Assembly: GCA_947172415.1 (NCBI GenBank)
Contig: OX359193.1
Coordinates: 2,288,501-2,352,500 of the forward strand
Reading direction: 5' to 3'
Length of the DNA stretch: 64,000 nt
DNA from: Chondrosia reniformis
Taxonomy: Eukaryota; Porifera; Demospongiae; Chondrillida; Chondrillidae
The position numbers were made by a program, and so were the translations under genes. The notes under the pieces are model-generated. The model was not told the DNA's origin and searched no databases. It saw nothing but the letters and a program-made list of their open reading frames with translations. Positions 29,330 to 41,383 of the stretch are shown one piece after another (positions within the stretch are counted from its first letter, which is position 1; every line of letters begins with the position of its first letter).

Positions 29330-30060
29330 TAGTAACTTGCACTGTGTAGTGTACTTGAGTGTAATTAGCTAAAAAAGTATTTCACTATACTTATAGACAT
29401 TCCCTATGAGCAATTTCGTTACTGTATGTAGTACACATGGAAAACGTACACACATGGATAAGAATAAAGCCTAGTTGGACGTCAGCAACATGAATTTACT
29501 AATTCTGGATGTTTCTACCCAGAGGCCTTCATCAGCAATACATGAGGAGTGAGAATACAATTAAGTATAAATAGGAAATTAGTAAATTCATGTTGCTGAC
29601 ACTCAACAATGCTTTATTCTCGTAATGATCGCAACAGACACTCCACATCGACAAGTAAAAATATTAACAGATAACTTAAGAAAAGAAGACAGAGCTTAAA
29701 TTACCGAAGTAATACGGTCGACCAAATAAATTCAGTCTTTCACATCAATGTAGGAACAACTCTGCCTCAAACTTGACGGGAACGTATACAAAACTGCTTT
29801 ATCTAACCTTCGCTACAACTCGCCTGTTTGGTAGCTCCTTCTCGTAGGAAGGCGTCGACTTGTCATAGCCGTTCACAAAGGGATGATCTTCTTTTGCAAT
29901 GATGAGGTGATGTTTATGCAACATCACAGATTCACAACCATGTGCATGTACGGAGCGACATACGAGGGTGTCGGTGATGCAATACAAAACATCATAATAC
30001 ATCACCAGATTGCAAAATCCTAACCTTAAATTCTTCATTATATCTCGATTATTTTGAAAT
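29330..30060 (-). repeat. Dispersed retroelement-like repeat with hammerhead-like core (family B)
   Basis: Homologous to 43160-43670 in the opposite orientation. Shared blocks are the protein end YEKELPN.RVVAKVR plus stop (29799 region), AAGGTTAGATAAAG, GAATAAAG with a nearby CAGCAACATGAATTTACTAA, and the far end ACTACACAGTGCAAGTTAC. The core on the minus strand has CTGATGA (29535-29529), a weak hairpin and GAAAC (29515-29511). An inverted repeat of the AGCAACATGAATTTACTAAT block surrounds this core. The coding end suggests the 3' part of a retroelement ORF, family not identified. Confidence 0.5.
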
Positions 30061-30409
30061 TTTAATTAAACAAAATTTCACCAGATGTTTGTCATAGACA
30101 TGTACCATGATATATGTTAGTTTCAAAGTGATCTGACCAATTGAAAATTTTTATTAAGATAACACCTGGTTTCAATATAAATTTCCTATAGGTTTTCTAT
30201 AGTCCTATGGCATATTATATGCAGACTTTGTCCTCTGTTTTCTAACAAACAGATACCTAAATGAAAAATCCCTTGGTTTAAAATGAGTTTTATACCCTAA
30301 CCTTTATGATGATATACCCGTTTTGTTTCTAGGTCCTTTCTTAATTTCACTGGTATATACAATTTTGCATACATTATTGACTTAAATATTTCTGTTATCT
30401 TGTATAGGT
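30061..30409. other. Intron-like AT-rich spacer
   Basis: No coding sequence recognised; it separates the family-B repeat from the transposase-like exons downstream. Confidence 0.25.
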
Positions 30410-31460
30410 CTATTCTATTACACTTTGTCAAACATCCACCCTGAATATAGCTCAAGCTTACAGAACATCCAACTAATTACTGTTACCAAAACACGTGTAC
30501 ATCAAGAAGTACGGTTTGGATACTATTCTGGAATCTTTGTGTTTCGTATAAAGGAATTAGAAGAGGTACATATATAATAACCTTCTAAAGACATCTATAT
30601 ACCTTGAAAAATGCATTGATGCATGGCTCTACATATGTTATATGTTTTACATAATAGGGAATTTATTTTACTATCCATGGCCAAAATCAAAAGCTCTTTG
30701 GCACAGTGGTGGCTGTGTCAGCAGATAATTTGGCTAGTCAAGCCTTGGGTGGTTTCATTGGTTTGCAGTCTGCCATGAGAAAATGTAGATTTTGCATGGC
30801 AACTAATAAGGACATTGATTCAAAGGTTAACTGACTTTTGTATGTGTATAAAAATATTTATATACTTTAGTACAGAGGAGTTGCAAATGAGAACAGTGGA
30901 AAGTCACACTCAGTATTGTAGTGCTCTATGGGATAAGAAGCCACATTGCCACTACATATGGTGTGTCTAGAAATTTAATCCTGAATTTGCTGAGACGTTA
31001 CAATATAATTGATGGCTTGCCATCAGACATCGGGCATGGTGTCTTAGAGGGAGCACTCCCTTTAGAGATAAAGCTGGTGCTTAGTCAATTTCTTCTTGAC
31101 AGAATCTTCACTCTGGACCAGCTTAATTTCCGTATCAAGACCTACCCTTATGGAGAAGAGGACAGAACAAAGAAGTCATCACAAATTTTACTTGCCAACC
31201 TTAATACAAATGACACAGGTTTTAAACAGTCTGGTAACAATATCATTCATACATGCCTTTTCAATCAATTAATGAAGTGTTGCAATTATGTAGCTTCACA
31301 GTTATGGTGCCTTGGCCGGTATCTACCATTAGTTATTGGTGACCTTATTCCAGAAAAAATGAAAATTGGGAATGCTTTCTTCTATTGTTGGAAATTATGG
31401 ATATTCCATTTGCCCCTTGTATCTCAGAAGATCAAGTTTCATATTTGAGAATACTTATAT
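30410..31460 (+). pseudogene. tnp2/CACTA-like transposase exons (GLPxDxxHxxxEG family)
   Basis: Exon pieces in order: FYYFTLSNIHPEYSSSLQNI and IKKYGLDTILESLC in shifted frames (30410-30570), LFGTVVAVSADNLASQALGG plus FCMATNKDIDSK ending at a GTTAAC donor (about 30690-30826), then after TACTTTAG at about 30869 LQMRTVESHTQYCSAL and, after a frame change near 30925, YGVSRNLILNLLRRYNIIDG, LPSDIGHGVLEGALPLEIKL and LWCLGRYLPLVIGD. A further 1-nt shift gives LEIMDIPFAPCISED. The order (DN-containing block, CR.C finger, DGLP.D..H..LEG) is that of a family of animal tnp2-like proteins. At least three frameshifts indicate a dead copy. Name uncertain. Confidence 0.6.
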
Positions 31461-31548
31461 ACACCAGTGTTTTAACAGTGTACACCCATGTAATACAATT
31501 ATATCGAAATAATGACCCTTATATCCATATAATGACCCTTATAACCAT

Positions 31549-32066
31549 ATGTGACCGTCCATGCGAAAAGGGGCATTTTCGCGTATGCAACGGAAATTGC
31601 GTATTTGCTATCATTTGAAAAGGTTTCCGTAGTACTAGCGAATGGTGCAATCAGAAGTGTCATAGCTGTTACGGATCCGAAGTTACGACACTTTGAAACA
31701 GAACCATTGCCAAACGCAATATGTAAAACAGCTTTACTTCCATTTAGTTAATAAAATGATGTCATCATTGATTGCACAATCTCATGCAAATCAAATCAAA
31801 ACTTTCGAACGATAATGATATTCACCGTTCCATATATAGAACAAAATGGCGTATTTCCGGTAGCTTCAATTTATTAAGATGGAATTTATCGCACAAAGAA
31901 GACCGAAATAACGAAGACTACATTGGGAAAGGTTAGAATAACGAATATTTAATAATATTAAAAGATAATCGCACTTTTGACTATTTTACCACGACGTTTT
32001 TAAAATGCCCATATTGAACATATTGCTACAGCGCAAATATGCCCCTTTTCACATGGACGGTCACAT
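31549..32066. mobile_element. 518-bp MITE with TIRs
   Basis: TGTGACCGTCCATGCGAAAA followed by GGGGCA at 31549-31574 is matched by TGCCCCTTTTCACATGGACG plus GTCACA at 32041-32066. Both sides are flanked by TATA and by repeats of CCATATAATGACCCTTATA. The interior is non-coding. Confidence 0.8.
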
Positions 32067-32193
32067 ATAATGACCATTATATCCATATAATGACCCTTGA
32101 GCCATAATGAACAGGTGTGTGGATAAATTAAAATAGGTTTGTGAGCATGCTCAGTAGCACATGCTATACACATAGGACATATGGTTTAGTAAA

Positions 32194-32515
32194 ATGGCTG
32201 GATGCCCTACTATCGAGTTGGACTTAGACAATGTGAAATATCTTTTGACATTGGAATACAAATTGGAAGACATAGCAACAATATTGAATGTCAGCAGTTC
32301 AACTAATCACATGAAGAATGCTCACATCGAGAAATATTCCAATATTTCATTTAGAGATCTTGATGAAACTGTAAGAGGAATAAATAGTAATCATCCCAAT
32401 GATGGTGAGGTTCTCATGCTGGCCATTTAGTGAGGCTTGGAATTCGAGTGCAGAGACAAAGGTTGCGATTATCAATACCACTGCAAAAGTATCTTCAAAA
32501 TACAATTAGGATACT
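32194..32515 (+). pseudogene. N-terminal HTH of an integrase-type (rve) transposon protein
   Basis: MAGCPTIELDLDNVKYLLTL, EYKLEDIATILNVSSST and ETVRGINSNHPNDGEVLM, then after a shift GHLVRLGIRVQRQRLR. This is the conserved HTH/arm preceding an integrase catalytic core in a widespread animal family (pattern HPNDGE..M.GHL...GI.V.R..LR.SI.R). The core itself is missing. The frameshift at about 32418 supports decay. The family recognition is from memory of the pattern. Confidence 0.5.
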
Positions 32516-33067
32516 CAGTTGGATACTATGAGTATGCAGGAATTATAAAAGGTAGGATACTGGTAAGTATACAAATTGGATTGAACCCCCTAATATTCAA
32601 CATTGTATATGACAGTATGCAAGAATCATGAATATCTTTAGGAAACTATGAATATTATTAGCTATATGTCCCTATCATAACTGCTGTACACTGGCCAATG
32701 ACATGCATATTCATGATCTACGTACTTATTTATATAATGATTATACATTATTCATGATGTATGTAGTTTATTTACTATTATTGTACTTATAATTTGTTTC
32801 ATCATGAAACAAAATCTTCTTTGTTAGAAAATTACATAAATATTAATAAAACAAGTCAACTTAATAAATTAATTTCAAAACGAGCAATTGTAATTTAAAT
32901 GCTAAACCAGATCTAGAGAACTGGAAGAAGATGCATGGGTTAACACAGCTAGCTACTTACCTGATTCACAATATGCAATATTGCCTCATTATCACCTAAA
33001 AAGAACAAGTATAATAGGTAAGATCTAGAGTTAATGAACTTCAAAATTACTACACCTATAAGTACAT
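32516..33067. other. Unassigned AT-rich DNA
   Basis: No gene or repeat structure recognised. Confidence 0.3.
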
Positions 33068-34345
33068 TCATACCTAATGATTTCTTATGGCCCACTCTGG
33101 TGCATCAATAGGAGGCTTTCGATCAGAATTCTCTCCTCTTCTTTGCTTCTTTTCTTGAGGGATAAAACCAGAGGCTCTTTCTCGGTAGGATCTATCCAGG
33201 TCTGCTTTAGCAATAATTGCATTTAGTTCTTTAAAGGGAACAATGTATTATAATATATGTTAAGCATTTCGGTGATTATTAACATACCCTCAGATCTCCA
33301 TGACAATAGATGCTCAACCAAGGTGCCATCTTCATCTGATGATTCGTCAGTCATAAAGGCTGGACTCAATTTCTCCCACTTGTTAATATTTCAATGGCTG
33401 ATCACAGCAGTCCTTTGTACCCAAAGCTGCATACTATACAAAATTAACAAATATAAATTGAACACCAAATGTTAAGATGCAAAAATATCAATCTGGTTTC
33501 AGAAAACCATTTACTAACCCTGTGTTTTCGAGATGTTTTCCTCTTCCTGCTCATAGTAAAGCTCTTATCTTCCTCAGCAAGAAGATCTTTTCTTCTTAAG
33601 GATTCAAACAACCTGAAAACTGCCCCTATAAAAGCAGACTTTACAAATTAATATCATTCTACATGCACACCTGCATGGCTCAAAGTCATGTGATTTTGAA
33701 ACTTACTTTTAACCTTGGAAGGTCATATGGAATCATCTGCCATAGCAACAGCTTTGTTTAATTTCTTTTTTGCCTTCATATTTTGACTGCTAACTGAACT
33801 GCAAAGAAAAAAGAAATATGACATGACAAACCAGACACCTGCTCAAATTATCACATGTAGGGCTTGGAAAACCATACAGAACCTATACCTATTAGCAGAA
33901 CAAAGCAAATGCAAATTCAAGTTTCATCTTAAAACTAACGGCTCAGACACATTAAATTGATCTTCACGATCAAAGTTTTCATAAGTTGACTTCACAAGAT
34001 TCTAAAGAGAAGTGAAATTCCAAGCAGACTTCGGAAAGAATTCAAACATAATGGTAATATAAAGAGACTTTTATATCAATCTTACAGTTATCTTCCTTGG
34101 CAAGTATACTGCAGCTGTCTTGATTATTTGGGAGTTAGGAACAGAACATTCTCCAACTTTGGCCAACTGCTCTTCAAAGTTATCCACTTTTTTCTCCAAG
34201 AGTAAAAACTTGGCTTCAAACTCATCCAATCTTCTGTTGAGAGATTCTATCTCTGTTTGAGCTGTGGCTACCAAATCTTCTACACTTTGTAATCGATTGT
34301 GACTTGTCATGGATGGAGGAACCTGTACTGGCACAGAACCATAAA
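33068..34345 (-). CDS. Multi-exon coiled-coil protein, possible second ORF of the Plavaka-like element
   Basis: Exons proposed from frame plus splice signals: 34334-34077 (MTSHNRLQSVEDLVATAQTE, a coiled coil with LNRRLDEFEAKFLLLEKKVD, then a GTAAGATT donor); about 33803-33718 (NMKAKKKLNKAVAMADDS, with one TGA); about 33635-33517 (LRRKDLLAEEDKSFTMSRKR, donor GTTAGT); about 33400-33290 (KWEKLSPAFMTDESSDEDGT, LVEHLLSWRSE, donor GGTATG); about 33232-33070 (ELNAIIAKADLDRSYRERAS and PPIDAPEWAIRNH plus stop). The LSP.FM..ESSDED and ...P.W.I C-terminus occur in animal proteins accompanying tnp2-like transposases. It is divergent from the transposase at 34753 with about 400 bp between. Function unknown; DNA binding would be inference. 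Confidence 0.45.
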
Positions 34346-34752
34346 AGGAACCTGCGGACGTCTTTCAGTTAAAAGTAGCTGAAACACAAATGAAAATAGC
34401 GATTTTAGAAGTCTACAATGTTAAGCCTATCTTTGCATATATATCCATCTAATACTAAAAATGGATATTACAAAACACTGAAGCAGCAGATGGTTGCAAT
34501 GTATCATGTTAACCTATAGCGGAAGTGACTATTACTAACCTAAAAACACTTACATATATACATACATATATATACAGTCTTAATTGAATATATATACATA
34601 AGGCTGTGTAAACAATGAGCAATGCATATGTAACCTATACTTTTTAGTAACATTCCTAAAATGTAGCAGAATGTATGTGACTCTAAAAGTTACTAAACAA
34701 ACTTGTTCCTCTATAAAAAAACACTAGTTCAACTGTTCCGTAGGGAATTGAA

Positions 34753-37620
34753 ATGAGCTACATAGCTGATCATGACTTACCCAAGAGTAAGAGGCCAAAG
34801 CCTAGCCTCTGTCCCTGCTGCAATAGACTGGTATCTAAAAGTACCATCAAGAGACACAAAAACCTATCTAAACTAAAGAATAGAGGACAAAACCAAGCAG
34901 AACCACATGCAAGTTCCTCTCAAGTTGTACATAGGATCCAGGAAGACAGTTATAATGGTGCAGAAGAATCTCATATAGATATGCCATTTGATTGCGTTTC
35001 CTTGGAATATTCAACTGAAGGTGAGCCGAATACCATTTTTAGTGAAGAGGAGGAGGATGTATGTTATTACTAGTATCACAGTCATTTCTATCAATTTTGA
35101 TATATCAACTGATTCTACATAATTATGTAGGAAATAAATGAAGAAGTCATAGTGGCAGATAGTATGTCAGAGAGGACACTTAATGAGCTGATGGAATGAC
35201 TGGCAGAAATACTTCCACCAATTGAGAGTAATATTGATGATTATGGCGAAAGTGACAGAGACAAGGTAGAGAACTTCTCACTATCATCCCCTGAGATCAT
35301 ATATATATACAATCAATGACCAACCAACGCAGAGAGACAAAAATGTCTATGTACATTTGCTCACTAGGCTAAAAGACTATTGAAAGAATAGTCTTGATAG
35401 AGTAATATATACATAGCCCAATTGTAAGTTATATTCAAACTACAAAATCTACTCTCTTGTAGGAAACCCATTCCCAGTCTACCATACCAACAAAAAACAT
35501 TCAGGAAAAGGCAACCAATATTTTTCAAGAAATAGCTATCTTCATTTTGATGTTTCATGTACACCACAAGATTTCTGAATATGCCACCATTGCACTTGTC
35601 AACTTTCTAAAGGGTCTCATGGAATCGAGAGCATCCTCAAAAATGACACATGAAGTGATAAAAATATTATCCCTAGAAATTCTTTAACCTTAATAAAAAA
35701 TCTGGACTTAAATACTGAGATCAAGAGAAAAATATCATGCCCATGATGTCACCAACTATATGACTATAGTGGTACAAGGCCAAATAGAGGATTGGATTGT
35801 ACTTTTGTTAAATATCCAAACCTCCACCAGCAAAGACTAAGAAAAACCTGTGATCAACCCCTGTTGAATGAAGTACAAAAAGGTGAAAAGCTGTTCTATC
35901 AACCCAAGTGCTTTTGCATATATCAACAACTTGCAGATACTCTTGAAAACATGATTAAGCGAACAGGGTTTTTGATATTATGCAATTTGTGGAAAAAAAG
36001 AAAAAACATCCTAGTCTTCTTGGTGATATATATGATGGTACAATATGGAAGAAATTTAATACAGTGGATGGAAGGTCTTTTCTCAAAGATCCAAATAATT
36101 TAGCCCTTTTGATGAATGTAGATTGGTTTCAACCTTAAAAACCAAGTCCATATTGTATTGGAGCAATCTACTTTGCAATCCTCAATTTGCCTAGACATCT
36201 TCGCTTCAAACCGGAAAATGTTTTTGCATATTCTGTTATACCTGGACCAAATGAGCATAAAGGAGTAATGAATAGCTACTTAAAAATACTTGTAGAAGAG
36301 CTTAAGCAACTATGGCAAGGAGTATATCTATCTTGCACTGGTGTTTTCACACAAGTAAGAATTCATACAGCAGTTGTTTTGGTCACTTGTGATACATCAG
36401 CAATAAGAAAAGTTTTAGGATTCACCTCTCACAATTCCATCAAGGGTTCTTCTAAGTGCCTTATTTCAATGAGAAATGCTCGTAGCCAGGAACATATGAC
36501 TAAAGGAAATGACTTCGAAAATGAAGGCAGTTCTGATGAATCAAATGAGGATGAAAGCGATGCCATGTTCTCTAATGAATATTGTCAAGAACATATTAAT
36601 TCTAGCACCTGGACGGTCAGAGATTATAGTCAACATAAAGAGATTGCCTATTTACATCAACATTGCAAAACAAAAAAGGAGGAAAAGGAAATAGAGAAGA
36701 AGTAAGGCATTAAGTATTCTGTTACGAACGAACTACCTTACTTTGACTGTGTTGGACTTCATACAATTGATCCTATGCACAATCTGCTGCTTGGTATTTC
36801 AAAGCTTATCATGAAGACATGGAAAGAAATTGGATACTACCTTTAAGGAAATGCAGGAGGAAGTAAATGCCTTCACATTACCTCAGTTTGTGGGAACAAT
36901 TCATAGAAAAATAGAATCACCATTTATGGGGTTTACAGCTGATCAATGGAGAAGTTGGACTACCATTTTTTCTTTACCAGTTATGAAATTAAAGCTTACT
37001 GAAAATGATTATAACTGCTGGGCATATTTTGTATTGGCTTGCTGCATGTTATTACCAAAACCATCTCAGAAGAAGAAGTAACACAAGGTCATGTTTTACT
37101 TCTTAGGTTTCTTGAATGCTATTTGAAGCTTTATAAAGAGGAAAGGCTCGTTCCTAATTTACACCTAATGCTTCATCTTAAGGAGTGCATGTTAATGTTT
37201 GGCCCAACATACTCAATATGGTTATTTAGCTTTGAAAGAATGAATGGACTATTAGGATCAATTCCAATAAACAACAAGTTCATTGAGGAATAGTTTTTCC
37301 GTAAGTTTCTTTTAACTCAATACATAACCTAAACATTTGAGACAAAGACAATAGCTGAAGATGACAAAGAAAGTATTTCAGGCAAAGTTCTTGACACAAA
37401 TCAACCTGAAAATAGCAGGAGGGTATTAATAAAGACGGCTTGGGAGGAGGATGGGATACAATCACTAGTTAACCAGGAAAACCTAGCAAAACATCTGAAA
37501 CCCTGCTTGCAAATACAAATAGTGGTTGATCATCAAGAAAAGCATTTGCAGTTCTACACCCTAGAGGAAAAAGAAAGACAAGATATTATCAAAATAATGG
37601 GAGGTTATAGTTACCCAGGA
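34753..37620 (+). pseudogene. Plavaka-like (CACTA-group) transposase, interrupted
   Basis: The first exon (34753-35060) has the finger LCPCCNRLVSKSTIKRHKN and an acidic tail. Exon 2 follows TTATGTAG at about 35130. Later blocks: CDQPLLNEVQKGEKLFYQPK, IYDGTIWKKFNTVDGRSFLK (about 36030), NLALLMNVDWFQP plus stop (about 36102-36137), LPRHLRFKPENVFAYSVIPG (36187 on), VTCDTSAIRKVLGFTSH, LPYFDCVGLHTIDPMHNLLL (about 36735), FMGFTADQWRSWT, LVPNLHLMLHLKECMLMFGP and WLFSFERMNGLLG (about 37220). These are the ordered core motifs of Plavaka transposases, including the metal-binding D of VTCDT and D of IDPMHN. Several stops and frameshifts (36137, 36703, 36835, 37080, 37290) kill it. No terminal CACTA repeats identified. 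Confidence 0.85.
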
Positions 37621-38228
37621 GATTAGAGAAATAACCATTGGAAATAACTCATTTTCTCCTTTAAGTGACAGGAAATCTTGGGTTTTGGCATTCAAGAAAT
37701 AAAATGGTGAAGGTGACTATAAAATTGAAGCTTCATTAGGACAAATGGTCAAGATATTAAAGGTCGCACTGGAAACCGAAGATTCCACTGCAAAGTCATT
37801 CTTTCTAATACACCTGCTCTGGTTTCAAAGACACCCAAACAAATATTATCTACCTTCTCCCTGTGGTTTGTGGAATTCAACTACTGATATAATTATTTAT
37901 ATGTCAAACTGCAATTAAAACTACAGAGGTAACATTAGGAGTGAAAGATGCTATAGTGGCAGTACCACTTCCAACTTTAGCAATAGCTCTACCAACGCCA
38001 TTATTTCACATAATGGCAAGCATTGGACACTTTGACTCTTATATACAGAAAGATTATACATGCATGCATGTTAATTAAATATCTCATGATTTTTTCCCCA
38101 AATTATTGTATATAGAATATTGCAATTATTAATTGTAACTACATATAAACCTAGAGGTACTTTATTGTGGGACCATTTGAGAATCTATAATATTCGAAGC
38201 CTTTATACCATAATTAAACCCTACATCT
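37621..38228. other. Downstream flank of the Plavaka-like copy
   Basis: Possibly decayed C-terminal or 3' sequence of the transposon; no motif can be supported. Confidence 0.3.
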
Positions 38229-38446
38229 TGACAGGTGTTGCCCAAAGACGCAATATCTTGACAACTGAGATGGTCAATTGCATGGACACTACACCTGCTA
38301 AACAATCACACATTACAGCCACACTGTCACAGATTAATATGTACGACATTACAATCAACCATCAACCTGCCTAAAGACGCAACATCTTGACAGGTGTTGC
38401 CCAAAGACGCAACATCTTGACAACTGAGATGTTCAATTGCCATGGA
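38222..38446. repeat. Two-copy tandem repeat, about 160-bp period
   Basis: ATCTTGACAGGTGTTGCCCA followed by AAGACGCAA.ATCTTGACAA and CTGAGATG.TCAATTGC occurs at about 38225 and again at about 38385. A short AAAGACGCAACATCTTGACA word appears a third time. Confidence 0.75.
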
Positions 38447-38676
38447 GGATTCAACTTAAATCATTGTCCTAATCTTAATTTGCATTTGTTTACTAAAATG
38501 TCAAAAATGTCATCTAGAGTCCAACCAACCAATAAGGCACTGTGAGACTGAAGTCTCTTTCAGTGATGATGAATGCAAGTATATACTCCCTCATCATTAC
38601 AGTAATTTTGCAACTTCACCTAAACCACTAAACAACAAATACATTGACAATGCAAAGATGACTAAAGATTGTTACT

Positions 38677-38832
38677 ACTAACATTGCAGAAGTGGCATAC
38701 TGAAACTTAACTATACACATCACTTCTATGTTTGGGCGCATCATGGATATACCAGAAGTAGGGATCGGTGCGCCCAAACATAGAAGTGATGTGTAGAGTT
38801 AAGTTTCAGTATACCACTTCTGCAATGTTAGC
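38677..38832. repeat. Foldback with about 60-bp arms
   Basis: Left arm (38677-38740) AACATTGCAGAAGTGGCATA ... ATGTTTGGGCGCA pairs with right arm (38769-38832) TGCGCCCAAACATAG ... TACCACTTCTGCAATGTTA around a loop of about 28 bp. A diverged one-armed copy lies at about 17140-17210. Confidence 0.85.
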
Positions 38833-38904
38833 CTTACTATATGATCATTTTCTTGTTTCATTACTTTTTCTAGAAGAGCCAATCACTGTTATAGTGCCAT
38901 CCCT

Positions 38905-39655
38905 ACTTTTAACTTCATTTTTAATGTTTTTATTTAACTTGTAGTGCTCCTTTTTCTTGTTAACATTTGTTTTGAAAGTATTCTTGGCGAAAAGTCAAAA
39001 TATAGTAGCCGAATAGACAGTATAATCGAGAGCTCTAAATTAAAAAAATCGCATCCGAAAAGGTCCCAAATTTGTCAAATAAGTCTTCTACCATTCTTTA
39101 ACATTCAGTTTAGGATATTAAAGGGTCCATAATCATTAAGTATACAACTATATATAGGCCCTGCAAAGCGACTAAGTAATTTGATCACGGGGACGGCAGT
39201 ACCACAAATATTTCTTAACTCAACTTACATTTATATACAAAGAATTTGAAACTTAATTAAAAAATGGCGTTGGAAGAGGCCCGAAATTTGGCACCTTCAA
39301 AAGTAACACGCTTCGGATAGAGCGCGTTGAAACCTATGGTAGCCTATTCCCTAGTTCAGAAACATTCATGACGATTTAGTACTTGTATGTACCTGCGTAA
39401 GTTCGCATATTAGTGCTAGCTCATTTGAAAAAAGAAGAAGAAATGAGGAATTTCAAAATTTGGCCTTTTTCTATTTAACCACTTTGCGAAGGTTGTAGAG
39501 CATCGAAACATGTTTTGGCGTTTACAAAAGCATGCAAAAATGACTGCAAACACTCGAATACAACCAAAAATGCAATCGCTATTGATTTATTAGGTGTTAA
39601 TTGATAATACATTGAATAGGGCGGCCATGTTTTTTTCGGCCATCCCTACTTAGAG
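38905..39655. repeat. Repeat bounded by direct CCATCCCTAC (family C)
   Basis: GTGCCATCCCTACTTTTAAC at 38911 and GGCCATCCCTACTTAGAGAG at about 39641 bracket about 740 bp. A shorter relative at about 43988-44500 has the same words at both ends, and a third left end is at about 17260. The right end is followed by an AGAGAGTA...TACTCTCT hairpin in both copies. No coding similarity. Confidence 0.5.
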
Positions 39656-40213
39656 AGTAGCACTGTACTCTCTGATATAGGGTAATTTTTGTACAGTGAA
39701 TGGTTACACTGTTTATATGTAATGTAAATTAAAGTTAAAAAGTTTAATGAATATATTAATAAGAAAATTGAAATTATAAAGTATAAATCTGTCAAGTCTG
39801 ATTGCGATTATTAGTAAAGTGTCAGCTAGTATTAAAAGTTGGTTTAGTTTTGTCTTTAGTGCTGTTTTTGAGTTTGTTTTTTAGCTTGTCCATGGGTGTA
39901 ATATTCATTGTTAATACCTCTTTGGACATTGTAGATCACTCTCTATATAAGGAGATATGAATGTCAGAGAAATAATAGAGGAGTTGAAAGAGAAGGAAAA
40001 GGGTTGTAGATATGTTGGATGCTGCTATTAGGGAATGCTATAGTGAGAAGATGCTGGTGTGGGACAGAAGATTTATATGTATCATTACTTGACTGTTAAC
40101 TTTAATTAATTTGATATTATGTCTTTTTTAATTATAGGCAATGGTATGTGCTTAACATATATAGTGTATATACTGTAATATTAATGGGGTATACGTGATT
40201 CACATATATATAC
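39656..40213. other. Unassigned DNA
   Basis: Nothing recognised beyond the AGAGAGTA hairpin at its left edge. Confidence 0.3.
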
Positions 40214-40388
40214 AGTCGAACCTCATTAAGAGAAACATGCTTAAGCAGAATAATCGCTTAATGAATACAAAGTCGTTTGATTCGGTTGGTTTCCTGTGCT
40301 AATGAATACATACATTTAAAGTCCTGATTTGAAGAACATCTGATAAGAAGAAGTTGGTCCTTTGAAATTCTTAAGGAGGTTTGACTGT
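40214..40388. mobile_element. Tigger/pogo-type MITE, about 175 bp
   Basis: ACAGTCGAACCTCATTAAGA at the left is matched by TTCTTAAGGAGGTTTGACTG plus TA at the right, with TATA outside both. TACAGTCGAACCTC ends are typical of pogo/Tigger elements. Confidence 0.75.
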
Positions 40389-40683
40389 ATATATACTGTG
40401 TATACGCAATATGCAAACACATGCCTCACTTCGTAACCATGCAGAAGGTATGTAAAGCAAGAAGTGGTGAGCAAGATAATAGATGAACAAATACCGGGAC
40501 AATGGACAATGGAAAATTGATCGACTTGGCTTAGCTGCTACATCGAATTGGCTTACACAATTGTTAAATCTAAAATATTGCATGTTTATGCAATTGAAGC
40601 GAAAGCTTGTGCAAGGTGCGGTATATTCAGAAAAAAAAATAGAAAAAGTGCCTGAGGTGGGCCTCAAACTTGCGGACATATAT

Positions 40684-40797
40684 ATACAGTACAAGTTACA
40701 ATATACTAAGGTAATCTAATATAACATATATTTTAATTATATTATATTATTTAGATTATTTAGATTACCTTAGTATATTGTAACTTGCGCTATATAT
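40684..40797. repeat. Inverted repeat with GTAACTTGCAC ends
   Basis: ACAAGTTACAATATACTAAG plus GTAATCTAA at about 40690-40719 is complemented by TTAGATTACCTTAGTATATT plus GTAACTTGC at about 40760-40788. AT-rich centre. It shares its outer word with the end seen at 4480 and elsewhere. Confidence 0.8.
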
Positions 40798-41383
40798 ATA
40801 TATTGTACATATAGGAAAATCTCGAATAGAACTGGATCATCAGCCTCGCTTTTCTTGCTCACGCTCGCCGTTCGGCAATTACTGCATTGTAACATTAGTC
40901 TTGTGTAGCCCATATGACTATTGTTCTTCTATTTTTTATTTTTCCGTGTACTTCCGCATAAGTTTGATTTTTATTTAGTTGCTGTATAAGTTCTTTTGTA
41001 TTTAATGCTATGCACTGAAACTTTATAACTATGATTCTACTGATATATTCAAGAATCGTTTTAATTTTAGATCGATTTTGAGTGAAAATGGCAAAGTCCG
41101 GGTTTAGCCCCTTAGGGTCACTTCTACAGTAGGTTAAAGTCGGTTTTACAGGCGAAAGCATTTGAAAGAATAGGTTGTTTGAAGCCAGCAATTTTATTTT
41201 CAAGATCTAAACGGAAATCAAAAGAAAAGTTCTAGATCGATTCATAAAGTTGAAATTAGGAAAATTGTATTTCTGTGAATATGTATCATAATAATTGAAA
41301 TAAGAAAACAGATATTACTTTTAAGTGTAATTTGTTAGATGGATGCTGTCCTATAATTTTATATATAAATGAATATGCTTATC
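40798..41383. other. Unassigned DNA
   Basis: A minus-strand frame at 40895-41203 (102 residues) has no similarity I recognise and no splice or start support. Confidence 0.25.

Noticed and set aside
36533-36562. CTGATGA ... GATGAAAGC resembling a hammerhead core inside the Plavaka-like transposase
   Set aside because: It lies in a Ser/Asp/Glu-coding stretch (SSDESNEDESD), the stem II would have only three pairs, and no stem I or cleavage site can be formed. Coincidence of acidic codons.
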